6,231 bases of DNA from Deltaproteobacteria bacterium UBA5756 (GTDB lineage Bacteria; Desulfobacterota; Syntrophorhabdia; Syntrophorhabdales; Syntrophorhabdaceae): positions 1 through 6,231 of the forward strand of contig DIFE01000127.1 of the NCBI GenBank assembly GCA_002418985.1. The letters are read 5' to 3'. Below, in pieces: positions 1 through 6,020 of this stretch (its first letter is position 1; every line of letters begins with the position of its first letter). Position numbers and translations under genes: made by a program. The notes below the pieces were generated by a model, which was given only the letters and a program-made list of their open reading frames with translations, was not told the DNA's origin and made no database searches.

Positions 1-126
1 AGCATAAGAGAGAATCAACGACTGCCGGATAAGGCAACCTGGTTTAGAAGTGCGGGATTTACCTGTCCTGAATCATTGTTTTATAAGGAACGCATCTTGG
101 GAAACGGATTATCCTGGACAGCAGTG
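1..126 (+). repeat. Left copy of ~126-bp terminal inverted (dispersed) repeat
   Basis: These bases match the reverse complement of 6069-6194 without any gap: base i pairs with base 6195-i. I count only three differences, at 16, 19 and 96. The match stops sharply at 126, ten bases before the stop codon of the NaPi transporter gene. The left edge is cut by the window: base 1 falls inside a CAGGACAGCAT motif that is complete in the right copy, so the repeat may continue upstream. Inside it, CTGTCC (63-68) and GGACAG (116-121) are inverted. Two of the three forward reading frames stay open across most of the copy, so an open frame here is not evidence of coding. I do not recognise the family; a MITE-like or other dispersed intergenic repeat is the likeliest class. 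Confidence 0.93.
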
Positions 127-135
127 AGCCGGAAC

Positions 136-1743
136 CTATGACCCATCCTCTTCCAATTCATTGGTGAGCCGGGCGATGAGGCGGCAGTGGTCTGATATGC
201 GCTCCAGGTTGACGAGCACGTCCACGTATATGGGGCCGGCCTCCGCCACGCAGAGTTTCTTATAGAACCGGTCGAGGTGGTTTTCGATTGCCTTCTTGAT
301 CTTTACGTCTATTCTTCGCTCGCGTTCGATTACGACACGAATCCGGGCTACGTCCTTCTTTTCGATGAGTGCCACGGCGTCAGCAAGGTTTTCCAGTACG
401 AGCATCCCGATATCCCGAAGTTCGACGTTGGCCGCGGGGGTGAAATGGGCCTTGCGTTTGAATTTTTGCTCGGCCAGTTCGGCGAGATTGACCGATCGGT
501 CACCCATGCGTTCGATGTCGTAGGCAAAGGAGGAGAAGGCAAAGAGTTGTTTTGTGAGTTGCTGCGAAAGGGTCGCGCAGGAGATGCCCCAGAGGTATTT
601 GGTGATCTCCGCCTGGAGATTGTCCATGACAAGCTCCATATACATAATGTTTTGCAGCTTGTTGTCCCTGTATTTAACGAAGAGATCGAGAGCTTCCCCA
701 AGCATTTTCTGCGCGAGCGCGATCTGCCTGTTCAATTCATTCCTGACGCAGGCAAGGGCCCGGTCGGGGTCACCGAGACGCTTTGTGTCCAGGTACTCCG
801 GCCAGAGAGGGAGGATAGCCTCCTCCCCGGGGAGGATCCTGCGGATGGCGTTGGAAAAAGGAACGAGCATAAAGATAAAAATTGCTACGGTGATGAAATT
901 GAACAGGAAATGGCCAAGCGCGATCTGCTGGGCGGTATTCTGCGATGCGGCCTTCAGTACCCCGATGAACGGGACGAGAAAGACCATTGAGACCAATGCG
1001 CCCGAACATTTAAAGATAAGGTGCGCAATTGCCGTCCTCCTGCCGTTCAGATCGCTGGCTATGCTTCCGATCAGGGCGGTGGTCGCGGTGCCGATGTTGG
1101 CCCCGATTACGATGGGGATGGCGTTGTCGATGGAGATAAGCCCCTGCAGGCTGAGCATGACGAGCATGCTGATGGGGATTGCCGATGCCTGGACGATCGC
1201 CGTGAAGACAAGACCGATGAAAACACCTGTTAAGGGGTTTTGCGTCGAAAGGAAATACCGGGTGAACAGGGGACTGTTCCTGAGCGGGGTCGCGGCTTCT
1301 CCGACGAGGCTCAGCCCATAGAATATGGTGCCGAAATAGAGGAGAGCCTCACCGATGACCTTTAGACGGCCTTTGCCGACAAAGTAAAGGATGATCCCGC
1401 CCAGCAGGAAGAGGGGCGAGATGTCCGTTACCTTCCAGACAACAAGCTGTATCGTCAGCGTTGTCCCGATGTCGGCGCCGAGGATGATGCCCAGTGAATG
1501 ATAGAAGCTGACGAGGCCCGCGCTGACGAGCCCCATGGTGAGCAGTGTCGTCGCCGAACTGCTCTGGAACAGAATGGTCGTGAAAAGCCCCATGATAAGC
1601 CCGAAAAGGGGCTTCTTGACGGAAAAACGAATATACTCCCGGATCCGGGAACTGAAGACCCGCTGCATCTGCTCGCTCAATTTAAGCATGCCCAGGAGAA
1701 AGAGGGCGAGACCTGCGAGAAGAAGGAAGATGTGCTGGGTCAT
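136..1743 (-). CDS. Na+/phosphate cotransporter family protein with C-terminal PhoU domain
   Basis: A 535-residue inner-membrane protein, expected to move phosphate with sodium. The N-terminal part (about 1-300) is strongly hydrophobic and holds the two inverted Na/Pi-cotransporter repeats. The first has QSSSATT (60-66) followed by GADIGTT (89-95). The second has QASAIPIS (185-192) followed by GANIGTATT (214-222). The second QSS motif is therefore degenerate. After a linker, residues about 325-530 are helical and PhoU-like, with metal-site-type motifs YDIERMGD (408-415) and LERISDH (513-519). PhoU domains in this family are thought to regulate transport or phosphate sensing. The start is ATG at 1743. 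It lies 3 nt after the stop of the tRNA-binding gene, and the only purine-rich stretch (AAGGG) directly abuts it, so translation may depend on coupling to the upstream gene. The TAG stop is 10 bp from the left repeat. The family is clear; sodium dependence and substrate are inferred from it. Confidence 0.93.
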   Translation of the reverse strand: MTQHIFLLLAGLALFLLGMLKLSEQMQRVFSSRIREYIRFSVKKPLFGLIMGLFTTILFQSSSATTLLTMGLVSAGLVSFYHSLGIILGADIGTTLTIQLVVWKVTDISPLFLLGGIILYFVGKGRLKVIGEALLYFGTIFYGLSLVGEAATPLRNSPLFTRYFLSTQNPLTGVFIGLVFTAIVQASAIPISMLVMLSLQGLISIDNAIPIVIGANIGTATTALIGSIASDLNGRRTAIAHLIFKCSGALVSMVFLVPFIGVLKAASQNTAQQIALGHFLFNFITVAIFIFMLVPFSNAIRRILPGEEAILPLWPEYLDTKRLGDPDRALACVRNELNRQIALAQKMLGEALDLFVKYRDNKLQNIMYMELVMDNLQAEITKYLWGISCATLSQQLTKQLFAFSSFAYDIERMGDRSVNLAELAEQKFKRKAHFTPAANVELRDIGMLVLENLADAVALIEKKDVARIRVVIERERRIDVKIKKAIENHLDRFYKKLCVAEAGPIYVDVLVNLERISDHCRLIARLTNELEEDGS

Positions 1744-1746
1744 CCC

Positions 1747-2076
1747 TTAAGAGATCTTGCTGCCGTTTGGTAGGTCTTTGTCAAGTGTCAGCAGCACTAC
1801 GGAGGATTTGTCCTCGTTTGAAGCGGCCAGCAGCATCCCGTGGGACATGATGCCCCTGAGTTTGCGCGGCTCGAGGTTGGCTACGACGGCTATCTTTTTT
1901 CCTATAAGCTCTTCCTTAGTGTAGTACTGTTTGATGCCCGCGGCGATGAGACGCTCTTCGCCGATATCGATGGTCAGTTTATAGAGCTTGTCCGCCCCTT
2001 CGATGTCTTCGCAGGCCTTGATTTCCGCAACTCTCAGATCGATCTTGATAAAATCGTCGAATGTGATGTTGTCCAT
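1747..2076 (-). CDS. Stand-alone tRNA-binding protein, MetRS beta-subunit/C-terminal domain type
   Basis: A 109-residue protein made of a single OB-fold tRNA-binding domain (EMAPII/Trbp111/MetG C-terminal family). Recognisable motifs are FIKIDLRVAEI (9-19), GADKLYKLTID (27-37), AAGIKQYY (45-52), VVANLEPRKLRG (64-75) and SHGMLLAAS (78-86). In the family this domain binds the elbow of tRNA and raises the affinity of methionyl-tRNA synthetase, either fused to it or as a separate subunit. Here it is separate and no synthetase gene is in the window, so its partner is unknown. The length is normal for the stand-alone form. The ATG at 2076 is preceded by AAGGAG (2082-2087) at 5 nt spacing. It lies 54 nt downstream of the acylpyruvase gene and 3 nt upstream of the transporter gene, so it is probably the middle gene of an operon. 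A CsaA-like chaperone role is less likely because the motifs fit MetG better. Confidence 0.92.
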   Translation of the reverse strand: MDNITFDDFIKIDLRVAEIKACEDIEGADKLYKLTIDIGEERLIAAGIKQYYTKEELIGKKIAVVANLEPRKLRGIMSHGMLLAASNEDKSSVVLLTLDKDLPNGSKIS

Positions 2077-2081
2077 AACAG

Positions 2082-2118
2082 CTCCTTGATATTAAACCCC
2101 GGCAGGCAGGCTGTCCGG
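2082..2118 (-). promoter_or_regulatory. Intercistronic hairpin and ribosome binding site before the tRNA-binding gene
   Basis: In the 54-nt gap after the acylpyruvase stop, the minus-strand RNA can pair CCGGACAG (2111-2118) with CTGCCGG (2099-2105). The stem is 7 bp with one bulged A and a 5-nt loop. It is followed by GGTTTAATATC and then the strong Shine-Dalgarno AAGGAG (2082-2087). The T-rich part is too weak for a terminator. A processing or stability hairpin between cistrons is possible, but chance pairing in GC-rich sequence cannot be excluded. Confidence 0.35.
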
Positions 2119-2130
2119 CGGTCAGAGTAT

Positions 2131-2781
2131 TCACGGCATCGCGGCCGTGACCGTATTTTTCAGGATCCCGATGCCTTCGATCTCGACCTCCACCGTGTCG
2201 CCGGGAAGAAGAGCGCCCACGCCTGGAGGAGTCCCTGTAATTATGACATCTCCGGGCAGCAGGGTCATGATTCCCGAGATGAACGAAACCAGATCCCAGA
2301 CATTGAATATCATGTTGGCCGTCGTCGAATGCTGCCGCACCTGGCCGTTGACCCGGGTGGCGATCGCCAGGGCGGTTGGATCTATGCCTTTCGCAACGCG
2401 GGGCCCAAGGGGACAGAAGGTATCGAAGGATTTCGCCCTCGTCCACTGGCCGTCCATTCGCTGCAGGTCCCTCGCGGTGACGTCATTGGCGCAGGTAAAA
2501 CCGGCGATAAAATCGTCCGCTTCCCCGACAGGGACATTCCTTGCCCGCGTTCCGATGACAATGGCGAGTTCTCCTTCATAATGGAGTTCCTTTATCTGGA
2601 CAGGAAAGACGATTTCATCCCCGTCTCCGATCACCGACGTGGATGGTTTCATGAAGATGAGCGGGTATTCGGGCAGTTCCATATTCAGTTCCCTGGCATG
2701 GTCCCGGTAGTTGAGTCCCACAGCGATGACCTTCGATGGATTGATCACGCCGGTGCGCATGTTGATAACGCTGCCGTGCAT
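2131..2781 (-). CDS. Fumarylacetoacetate hydrolase family protein, FAHD1-like acylpyruvate hydrolase
   Basis: A 216-residue cytosolic enzyme of the FAH superfamily, close in length to FAHD1/YcgM-type proteins. The probable reaction is hydrolysis of acylpyruvates or a related beta-dicarbonyl, or oxaloacetate decarboxylation. The motifs run in family order: VGLNYRDHA (21-29), PLIFMKP (40-46), HYEGELAIVIG (67-77), CANDVTARD (97-105), AKSFD (116-120) and TGTPPGVG (182-189). By alignment from memory with FAHD1, the metal ligands are E69, E71 and D100, the catalytic His-Glu pair is H28 and E31, and K117 is the conserved active-site lysine. All are present, so the enzyme looks intact. The ATG at 2781 follows GGAGG (2786-2790) at 4 nt spacing. 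It is the first gene of the minus-strand operon and has a strong promoter candidate upstream. Exact substrate cannot be told: 2-hydroxyhepta-2,4-diene-1,7-dioate isomerase-type annotation is also common for this family. Confidence 0.92.
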   Translation of the reverse strand: MHGSVINMRTGVINPSKVIAVGLNYRDHARELNMELPEYPLIFMKPSTSVIGDGDEIVFPVQIKELHYEGELAIVIGTRARNVPVGEADDFIAGFTCANDVTARDLQRMDGQWTRAKSFDTFCPLGPRVAKGIDPTALAIATRVNGQVRQHSTTANMIFNVWDLVSFISGIMTLLPGDVIITGTPPGVGALLPGDTVEVEIEGIGILKNTVTAAMP

Positions 2782-2808
2782 CGTACCTCCCTTATATGCA
2801 GTTGTTTT

Positions 2809-2839
2809 ATTTTACGCTTTCCCGGTGTCGGGCTGTCAA
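2809..2839 (-). promoter_or_regulatory. Sigma70-type promoter candidate for the acylpyruvase operon
   Basis: On the minus strand a perfect TTGACA (2834-2839) is followed after 19 nt by TAAAAT (2809-2814), which matches five of six -10 consensus bases. The spacer is slightly long. It would start RNA about 20 nt upstream of the acylpyruvase start codon, just before its strong ribosome binding site. Confidence 0.6.
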
Positions 2840-2874
2840 GATATTTCCTTTACTTGACAAAGGACTGCCGGGAA
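2819..2874. promoter_or_regulatory. Nested dyad: shared operator-like element of the divergent promoters
   Basis: Two inverted repeats share one centre of symmetry at 2846.5. The inner one is TGTCAAG (2834-2840) and CTTGACA (2853-2859), which contain the -35 boxes of both divergent promoters. The outer one is TTCCCGG (2819-2825) and CCGGGAA (2868-2874), which fall in the -35/-10 spacers. The gap between inner and outer half-sites is exactly 8 nt on both sides. The positions and sequences are read directly. That a dimeric or tetrameric regulator binds here, or that both promoters are co-controlled, is inference; part of the symmetry comes from having two consensus -35 boxes. Confidence 0.55.
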
Positions 2875-2883
2875 CGGGAAAAT
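2854..2883 (+). promoter_or_regulatory. Sigma70-type promoter candidate for the M48 protease gene
   Basis: A perfect TTGACA (2854-2859) is followed after 18 nt by GAAAAT (2878-2883), a four-of-six match to the -10 consensus. AAAATT one base further is the exact mirror position of the minus-strand -10. Transcription would begin about 25 nt before the GTG start of the protease gene. Confidence 0.5.
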
Positions 2884-2914
2884 TAAAGACATTATCCACG
2901 AAAGGAGTGTTGTT

Positions 2915-4363
2915 GTGACACGCACATCATACGTCAAAGGCTTTTTGTATTTTATCTTAATGAGCGTTCTTTTGATTGCCGGAAGCGGTTGTGCCATCAA
3001 TCCCGTTACGGGCCAGCAGGAATTGATGCTGGTTTCCGAAAGTCAGGAGATACAGCTTGGCAGGGAGCTTTACCCCAATGCCCTCTGGAGCGGAGAGGGT
3101 GGGGGAGGCGAGTATAGAGACCCTGCACTGAAGTCGTATCTGACGAGTGTTGTCACGAATATTCACCGGGTGTCGCACAGGCCCAACCTTCCCGTGGATT
3201 TCGCCGTTCAGAATTCCTCAGTCCCCAATGCATGGGCCATACCGGGACACGTAGTGATAACGCGGGGACTTCTATCGGCGATCGACAACGAGGCGGAGTT
3301 CGTCTATGTCATGGGCCACGAGATAGGTCACGTTTCAGCCCGCCATTCGGCGAAACAGATGACCTACGGCATGGTCGGACAATTTCTCCTCGCCGGTGTC
3401 GCGATTGCCATGTCCGACTCGGAATATTCGGATGCGGCCCTTACTCTCGGGTCGGCAGGCGCCGGGCTCATCCTTGCCAGGTTCAGCAGAAGCGATGAAC
3501 TGGAGGCGGACAGGCTCGGCGTGTCCTATATGACAATCCTCGGTTACGACCCGAGGGGGGCCCTTAGCGCCCACAGGAACCTCGAGAAAGCGTCTGACCA
3601 GTACGCACGGTCGATCGGTCAAAGCAAGCAGGAAAGCAACTTTTTCAGCGAACTTCTCGCTTCCCATCCCAGGACCTCGATCCGCCTCGAGGAGATACAG
3701 AAGATCATCGACGAAACGCCCCGAGCGGTGATCTCCGGTGACGGTACCGCCAGACAGCGTTTCCACGGGGCCGTGGCGAACATCCGGCGCACCAACACGA
3801 TCTATCTCAATTATTACGACAGGGCCGCCCGTTCCCTGGAGAAGAACAACACCCGGGAAGCCATGACGTACATCGGGCAGGCCATAGCTCAGGATCCCGG
3901 ACAGGCTCCCTTCTATGCCCTCTATGGGAATATTCTCATCAAACAGAACAATCTTCCCGAGGCGGAACGCTACTTTACAAAGGCCCTGAGCATAGACGGC
4001 AATTACCAGCCCGCGCTCCTCGGGATGGGTGCCATCAAGTATGCAGGGAACAGATATGCAGAAAGCGTTCAGTACCTGCACAGGAGTCTCAAACTTTTTC
4101 CCCAGGACCCCGCATCAAACTATTTTGCGGGCATGAGCTATTACAAAACCGGCTACTACAAATATGCCCTCATCTATCTGAAGCCTTTCTCGGACGCCGT
4201 TCCGAAGCATCCGAGAATCCACGCTGTCCTGGGTCAGTGTTACGAACAGGTTGGCGACTACCAATCGGCATACAATCAGTACGGAATGCAGCTGCAGGTA
4301 TCTCCGAACAGCGAAGCGGGCAAGCTGGCGAGGGCCCGCGTTCAGGCGCTCCAAATGAAGTAG
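2915..4363 (+). CDS. BepA-like M48 zinc metalloprotease lipoprotein with TPR repeats
   Basis: A 482-residue envelope protease, close to the length of E. coli BepA (YfgC), which checks assembly of outer-membrane proteins such as LptD. Residues 8-25 form a signal sequence ending in a lipobox-like AGSGC, so C26 is the probable lipidation site. The next residue is Ala, not Asp, which favours outer-membrane sorting in systems using the Lol +2 rule. The M48 domain spans about 40-270: HEIGH at 135-139 gives zinc ligands H135 and H139 and catalytic E136, and DELEAD (194-199) supplies E195. H251 in SHPRT may correspond to the regulatory His-switch of BepA. Residues about 296-465 form roughly five TPR-like units. 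The GTG start follows AAAGGAG (2901-2907) at 7 nt spacing. It is divergent from the acylpyruvase operon and ends 22 nt from the convergent thiamine-binding gene. That gap is T-rich on the plus strand but shows no clear terminator hairpin. Lipidation is the main difference from E. coli BepA. Confidence 0.94.
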   Translation: MTRTSYVKGFLYFILMSVLLIAGSGCAINPVTGQQELMLVSESQEIQLGRELYPNALWSGEGGGGEYRDPALKSYLTSVVTNIHRVSHRPNLPVDFAVQNSSVPNAWAIPGHVVITRGLLSAIDNEAEFVYVMGHEIGHVSARHSAKQMTYGMVGQFLLAGVAIAMSDSEYSDAALTLGSAGAGLILARFSRSDELEADRLGVSYMTILGYDPRGALSAHRNLEKASDQYARSIGQSKQESNFFSELLASHPRTSIRLEEIQKIIDETPRAVISGDGTARQRFHGAVANIRRTNTIYLNYYDRAARSLEKNNTREAMTYIGQAIAQDPGQAPFYALYGNILIKQNNLPEAERYFTKALSIDGNYQPALLGMGAIKYAGNRYAESVQYLHRSLKLFPQDPASNYFAGMSYYKTGYYKYALIYLKPFSDAVPKHPRIHAVLGQCYEQVGDYQSAYNQYGMQLQVSPNSEAGKLARARVQALQMK

Positions 4364-4385
4364 AGGCGGTTTCGGGTTTTGTTTT

Positions 4386-4700
4386 TCAGGTTTTCAGTTT
4401 CTTTCCCACCTTCTCTTCCACGGAGGCTATTTTGCCTTCCAGCCTGTCTGAGGCTCCTTTGCGGATGTCGAATTTGACCGTGGAATAGATACGGCCGCAG
4501 TCCGGTTCCAGTTGCTCGTAGCATTTCTTGATGATGGACAGGGCATCGTCCATGGTATCGACCTCTACCACCGTGCCCATTGGGGTGAGGCGGTACCGGG
4601 ACGTGCCTTCGTCGATGACCCTGAGGAGTCTCGAGACGTATGCGCTGACGCTGACGCCCTTATCTGTGGGAAACATGGCGAATTCTAACAAAACGGACAC
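4386..4700 (-). CDS. MTH1187/YkoF-type thiamine-binding family protein (DUF77)
   Basis: A protein of about 104 residues of the small ferredoxin-like MTH1187 family, some members of which bind thiamine or related pyrimidines. Family marks are FAMFPTDKGVSVS near the N-terminus, LTPMGTVVE in the middle, and near the C-terminus a basic helix RLEGKIASVEEKVGKKL. The reading frame stays open to a TTG at 4706, but the strong AAGGAGGT (4706-4713) overlaps that codon. GTG at 4700 has 5 nt spacing and gives MSVLLEFAMFPTDKG, which fits the family, so I chose GTG. The gene is convergent with the protease gene and divergent from the AsmA-like gene. Its leader contains a terminator-like hairpin (see 4740-4760). 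No thiamine synthesis or transport gene is next to it. Ligand and role are known only by family resemblance; the proteins are usually thought to be cytoplasmic carriers or sensors of thiamine-like molecules. Confidence 0.9.
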   Translation of the reverse strand: MSVLLEFAMFPTDKGVSVSAYVSRLLRVIDEGTSRYRLTPMGTVVEVDTMDDALSIIKKCYEQLEPDCGRIYSTVKFDIRKGASDRLEGKIASVEEKVGKKLKT

Positions 4701-4705
4701 AGGCA

Positions 4706-4713
4706 ACCTCCTT
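4706..4713 (-). promoter_or_regulatory. Ribosome binding site that sets the thiamine-binding gene start at GTG 4700
   Basis: The minus strand reads AAGGAGGT here, an almost perfect Shine-Dalgarno. Spacing to GTG (4698-4700) is 5 nt, which is normal. The in-frame TTG (4704-4706) overlaps the site and could not be read from it. Confidence 0.75.
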
Positions 4714-4739
4714 ATCTTCTTTCAGGTGCGACAAACGGG

Positions 4740-4760
4740 AAAAAAGCCCTTTACGAGGGC
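4740..4760 (-). terminator. Intrinsic-terminator-like hairpin in the leader of the thiamine-binding gene
   Basis: On the minus strand GCCCT (4756-4760) and AGGGC (4746-4750) form a 5-bp GC-rich stem with loop CGTAA, directly followed by six T (4740-4745). The plus strand has no T tract here, so it acts only leftward. It ends 40 nt before the GTG start of the thiamine-binding gene. I see no promoter between it and that start, so it may be an attenuator. The stem is short, so efficiency may be modest. It could instead stop antisense RNA from the symmetric promoter at 4846-4857. Confidence 0.55.
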
Positions 4761-4810
4761 ACCACCGGAAAGACTGCCTCACCCGACAGGTCGCTTTTTG
4801 ACGATCATGC

Positions 4811-4822
4811 GGCTTCGAAGCC
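4811..4822. other. 12-bp perfect palindrome GGCTTCGAAGCC in the divergent spacer
   Basis: GGCTTCGAAGCC equals its own reverse complement. As RNA on either strand it can form a 4-bp GC-rich stem with loop TCGA. It lies in the middle of the leader that would precede the thiamine-binding gene and upstream of the AsmA-like gene's -10 region. A protein-binding site or a leader hairpin are both possible. Confidence 0.5.
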
Positions 4823-4845
4823 TTTCATTCCCGCACCTTGTCTTG

Positions 4846-4857
4846 TATACTAGTATA
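4846..4857. promoter_or_regulatory. Symmetric -10 element TATACTAGTATA, possible bidirectional promoter
   Basis: This perfect 12-bp palindrome contains TATACT on both strands (4846-4851 plus, 4852-4857 minus), each five of six to the -10 consensus. Rightward RNA would start about 22 nt before the AsmA-like gene's start. Leftward RNA would form a leader of about 145 nt for the thiamine-binding gene. Neither direction has a good -35 at normal spacing (TTTCAT at 4823-4828; TTCCAT at 4875-4880 on the minus strand). A regulator site is an alternative reading. Confidence 0.5.
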
Positions 4858-4864
4858 AAATACT

Positions 4865-4875
4865 TCCTGACAGGA
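4865..4875. promoter_or_regulatory. Small palindrome TCCTGACAGGA over the AsmA-like gene's ribosome binding site
   Basis: TCCTG (4865-4869) and CAGGA (4871-4875) are perfectly inverted around one A. The right arm is the AGGA Shine-Dalgarno that precedes ATG 4880 by 4 nt and ATG 4883 by 7 nt. As RNA it could pair four bases with loop GAC, a weak hairpin at best. It may be chance. Confidence 0.3.
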
Positions 4876-4879
4876 TGGA

Positions 4880-6019
4880 ATGATGACGGTTCGGGATCGA
4901 AAGATTATTCTCGTCTCCTCTGCTGCTGTTGCCTGTTTTCTCCTGGTTTTTGTCCTTTTTCTCGTGAAATATGCCAATATCATAGCCAAAAGCGGCATTG
5001 AAAAGGCCCTGGGTAGGGATTTCTCCATAGAGCGCATAGAACTGAAATGGGGCAGTGTCCGCGCAGAGAACATAGTAATGAAGGACAAGGCCGGGAAAGA
5101 GATCGTAAAAGTTGAGGGACTCGTGGTCAAGGCCGACTTCATGGGCCTTCTTCGGCAAAAGTACATATTTTCGAGCGTTCTCATAGAAAGGCCTTACATG
5201 TATGTTGAAGTGGACAAAAAAGGCGGCCTAGCAAGCCCCGTTTTCCCTTCGATGGGAACAACAGCGGACAAGCAGAAAAAAGGGACGGACCGTGTGGTAA
5301 CACCTCCCGCGGTATTCAAGAAGATCGTTGTCGTCAACGGGTCGGTCGACTACCTGGACCGCAAATCCCCGGAGGTTCCGGTTATGACCAGGGTGCGCGA
5401 CATTAATATGGAGATCCGTGACCTGTCAATGCCTTTTACCAATGATTCCACCCGGTACACACTGAGGGCGTCAGTTCCTGCAAGCGGGGGTACCGCAAGC
5501 GTAAAAAGCGAGGGTACGATCAAGCTCGCGAGCAGGGACATGGAATCCGCAACGCAGGTGAGAGGTCTTGATATTACACATTTCAAACATTATTATCGTC
5601 GACGCGGTAGCGTTGATATCAAGAAAGGGCTCATTGATATCGATGTCCGCGCCAGGGTCGTATCCCGAAGTATCCATGCACCCGGCAGGGCGGTTATCAG
5701 AGGCCTTGAATTTGCGAGCGGGTCCGGTATGGGCGACAGGTTCATGGGGGTGCCGATCAACCTTGTGGCCGCCTTCCTGAAGAAGAGCGGCGATCAGCTT
5801 CCCGTTGATTTTGTCATCGCCGGAGATCTCGACAATCCCAAATTCAACATCACGGAAGACTTTGTGAGCAGGCTCTCCTTCGGCATCGCCGAGAAGCTGG
5901 GCCTGTCGGTAAAGGACATTGGAGAATCGGTCTTTGGCGTCGGTGCGGAAGGCACCAAAAAAGTCGGTGAAGGCATACAGGGCATCGGGGAAGGACTAAA
6001 GAAGCTCTTTAAGAAATGA
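4880..6019 (+). CDS. AsmA-like/DUF748 domain protein, membrane-anchored
   Basis: A 379-residue protein with a short N-terminal tail and one membrane segment at about 9-30. The rest is predicted to be periplasmic and rich in beta strands. The stretch IERIELKWGSVRAENIVM (50-67) is typical of the AsmA/DUF748 start. A second repeat-like part at about 140-275 contains VVNGSVDYLDR (151-161). The section about 289-345 (FMGVPINLVAAFLK, then IAGDLDNPKFNI) matches the C-terminal part of DUF748 proteins. It ends in a Gly-rich, basic amphipathic tail (350-379). AsmA-family proteins act in outer-membrane biogenesis or lipid transfer between membranes; this member is short for the family and its substrate is unknown. 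AGGA at 4872-4875 serves either ATG 4880 or ATG 4883. It appears monocistronic and is followed by a stem-loop and the right repeat. Charged linker KQKKGTD (131-137) probably separates two subdomains. Family assignment is good; function is inferred. Confidence 0.85.
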   Translation: MMTVRDRKIILVSSAAVACFLLVFVLFLVKYANIIAKSGIEKALGRDFSIERIELKWGSVRAENIVMKDKAGKEIVKVEGLVVKADFMGLLRQKYIFSSVLIERPYMYVEVDKKGGLASPVFPSMGTTADKQKKGTDRVVTPPAVFKKIVVVNGSVDYLDRKSPEVPVMTRVRDINMEIRDLSMPFTNDSTRYTLRASVPASGGTASVKSEGTIKLASRDMESATQVRGLDITHFKHYYRRRGSVDIKKGLIDIDVRARVVSRSIHAPGRAVIRGLEFASGSGMGDRFMGVPINLVAAFLKKSGDQLPVDFVIAGDLDNPKFNITEDFVSRLSFGIAEKLGLSVKDIGESVFGVGAEGTKKVGEGIQGIGEGLKKLFKK

Positions 6020-6020
6020 C

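Noticed and set aside
554..1321. A 255-codon plus-strand open frame opposite the NaPi-PhoU gene
   Set aside because: It lies wholly within a convincing membrane transporter read on the other strand and its translation shows no domain or ribosome binding site support.
1840..2886. A 348-codon plus-strand open frame opposite the tRNA-binding and acylpyruvase genes
   Set aside because: It is antisense to two genes with clear family motifs and good ribosome binding sites, runs across the promoter region, and its translation shows no recognisable domain. Long antisense frames are expected in GC-rich coding DNA.
3335..4081. A 248-codon minus-strand open frame within the M48 protease gene
   Set aside because: The plus strand encodes the HEIGH protease and TPR units over the same bases; the antisense product has no recognisable motif.
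4364..4385. Possible terminator between the convergent protease and thiamine-binding genes
   Set aside because: The 22-nt gap is T-rich on the plus strand, but I could not find a GC-rich stem before the T tract on either strand.
4704..4706. TTG as start of the thiamine-binding protein
   Set aside because: The Shine-Dalgarno overlaps it, while GTG at 4700 has 5 nt spacing and gives the usual family N-terminus.
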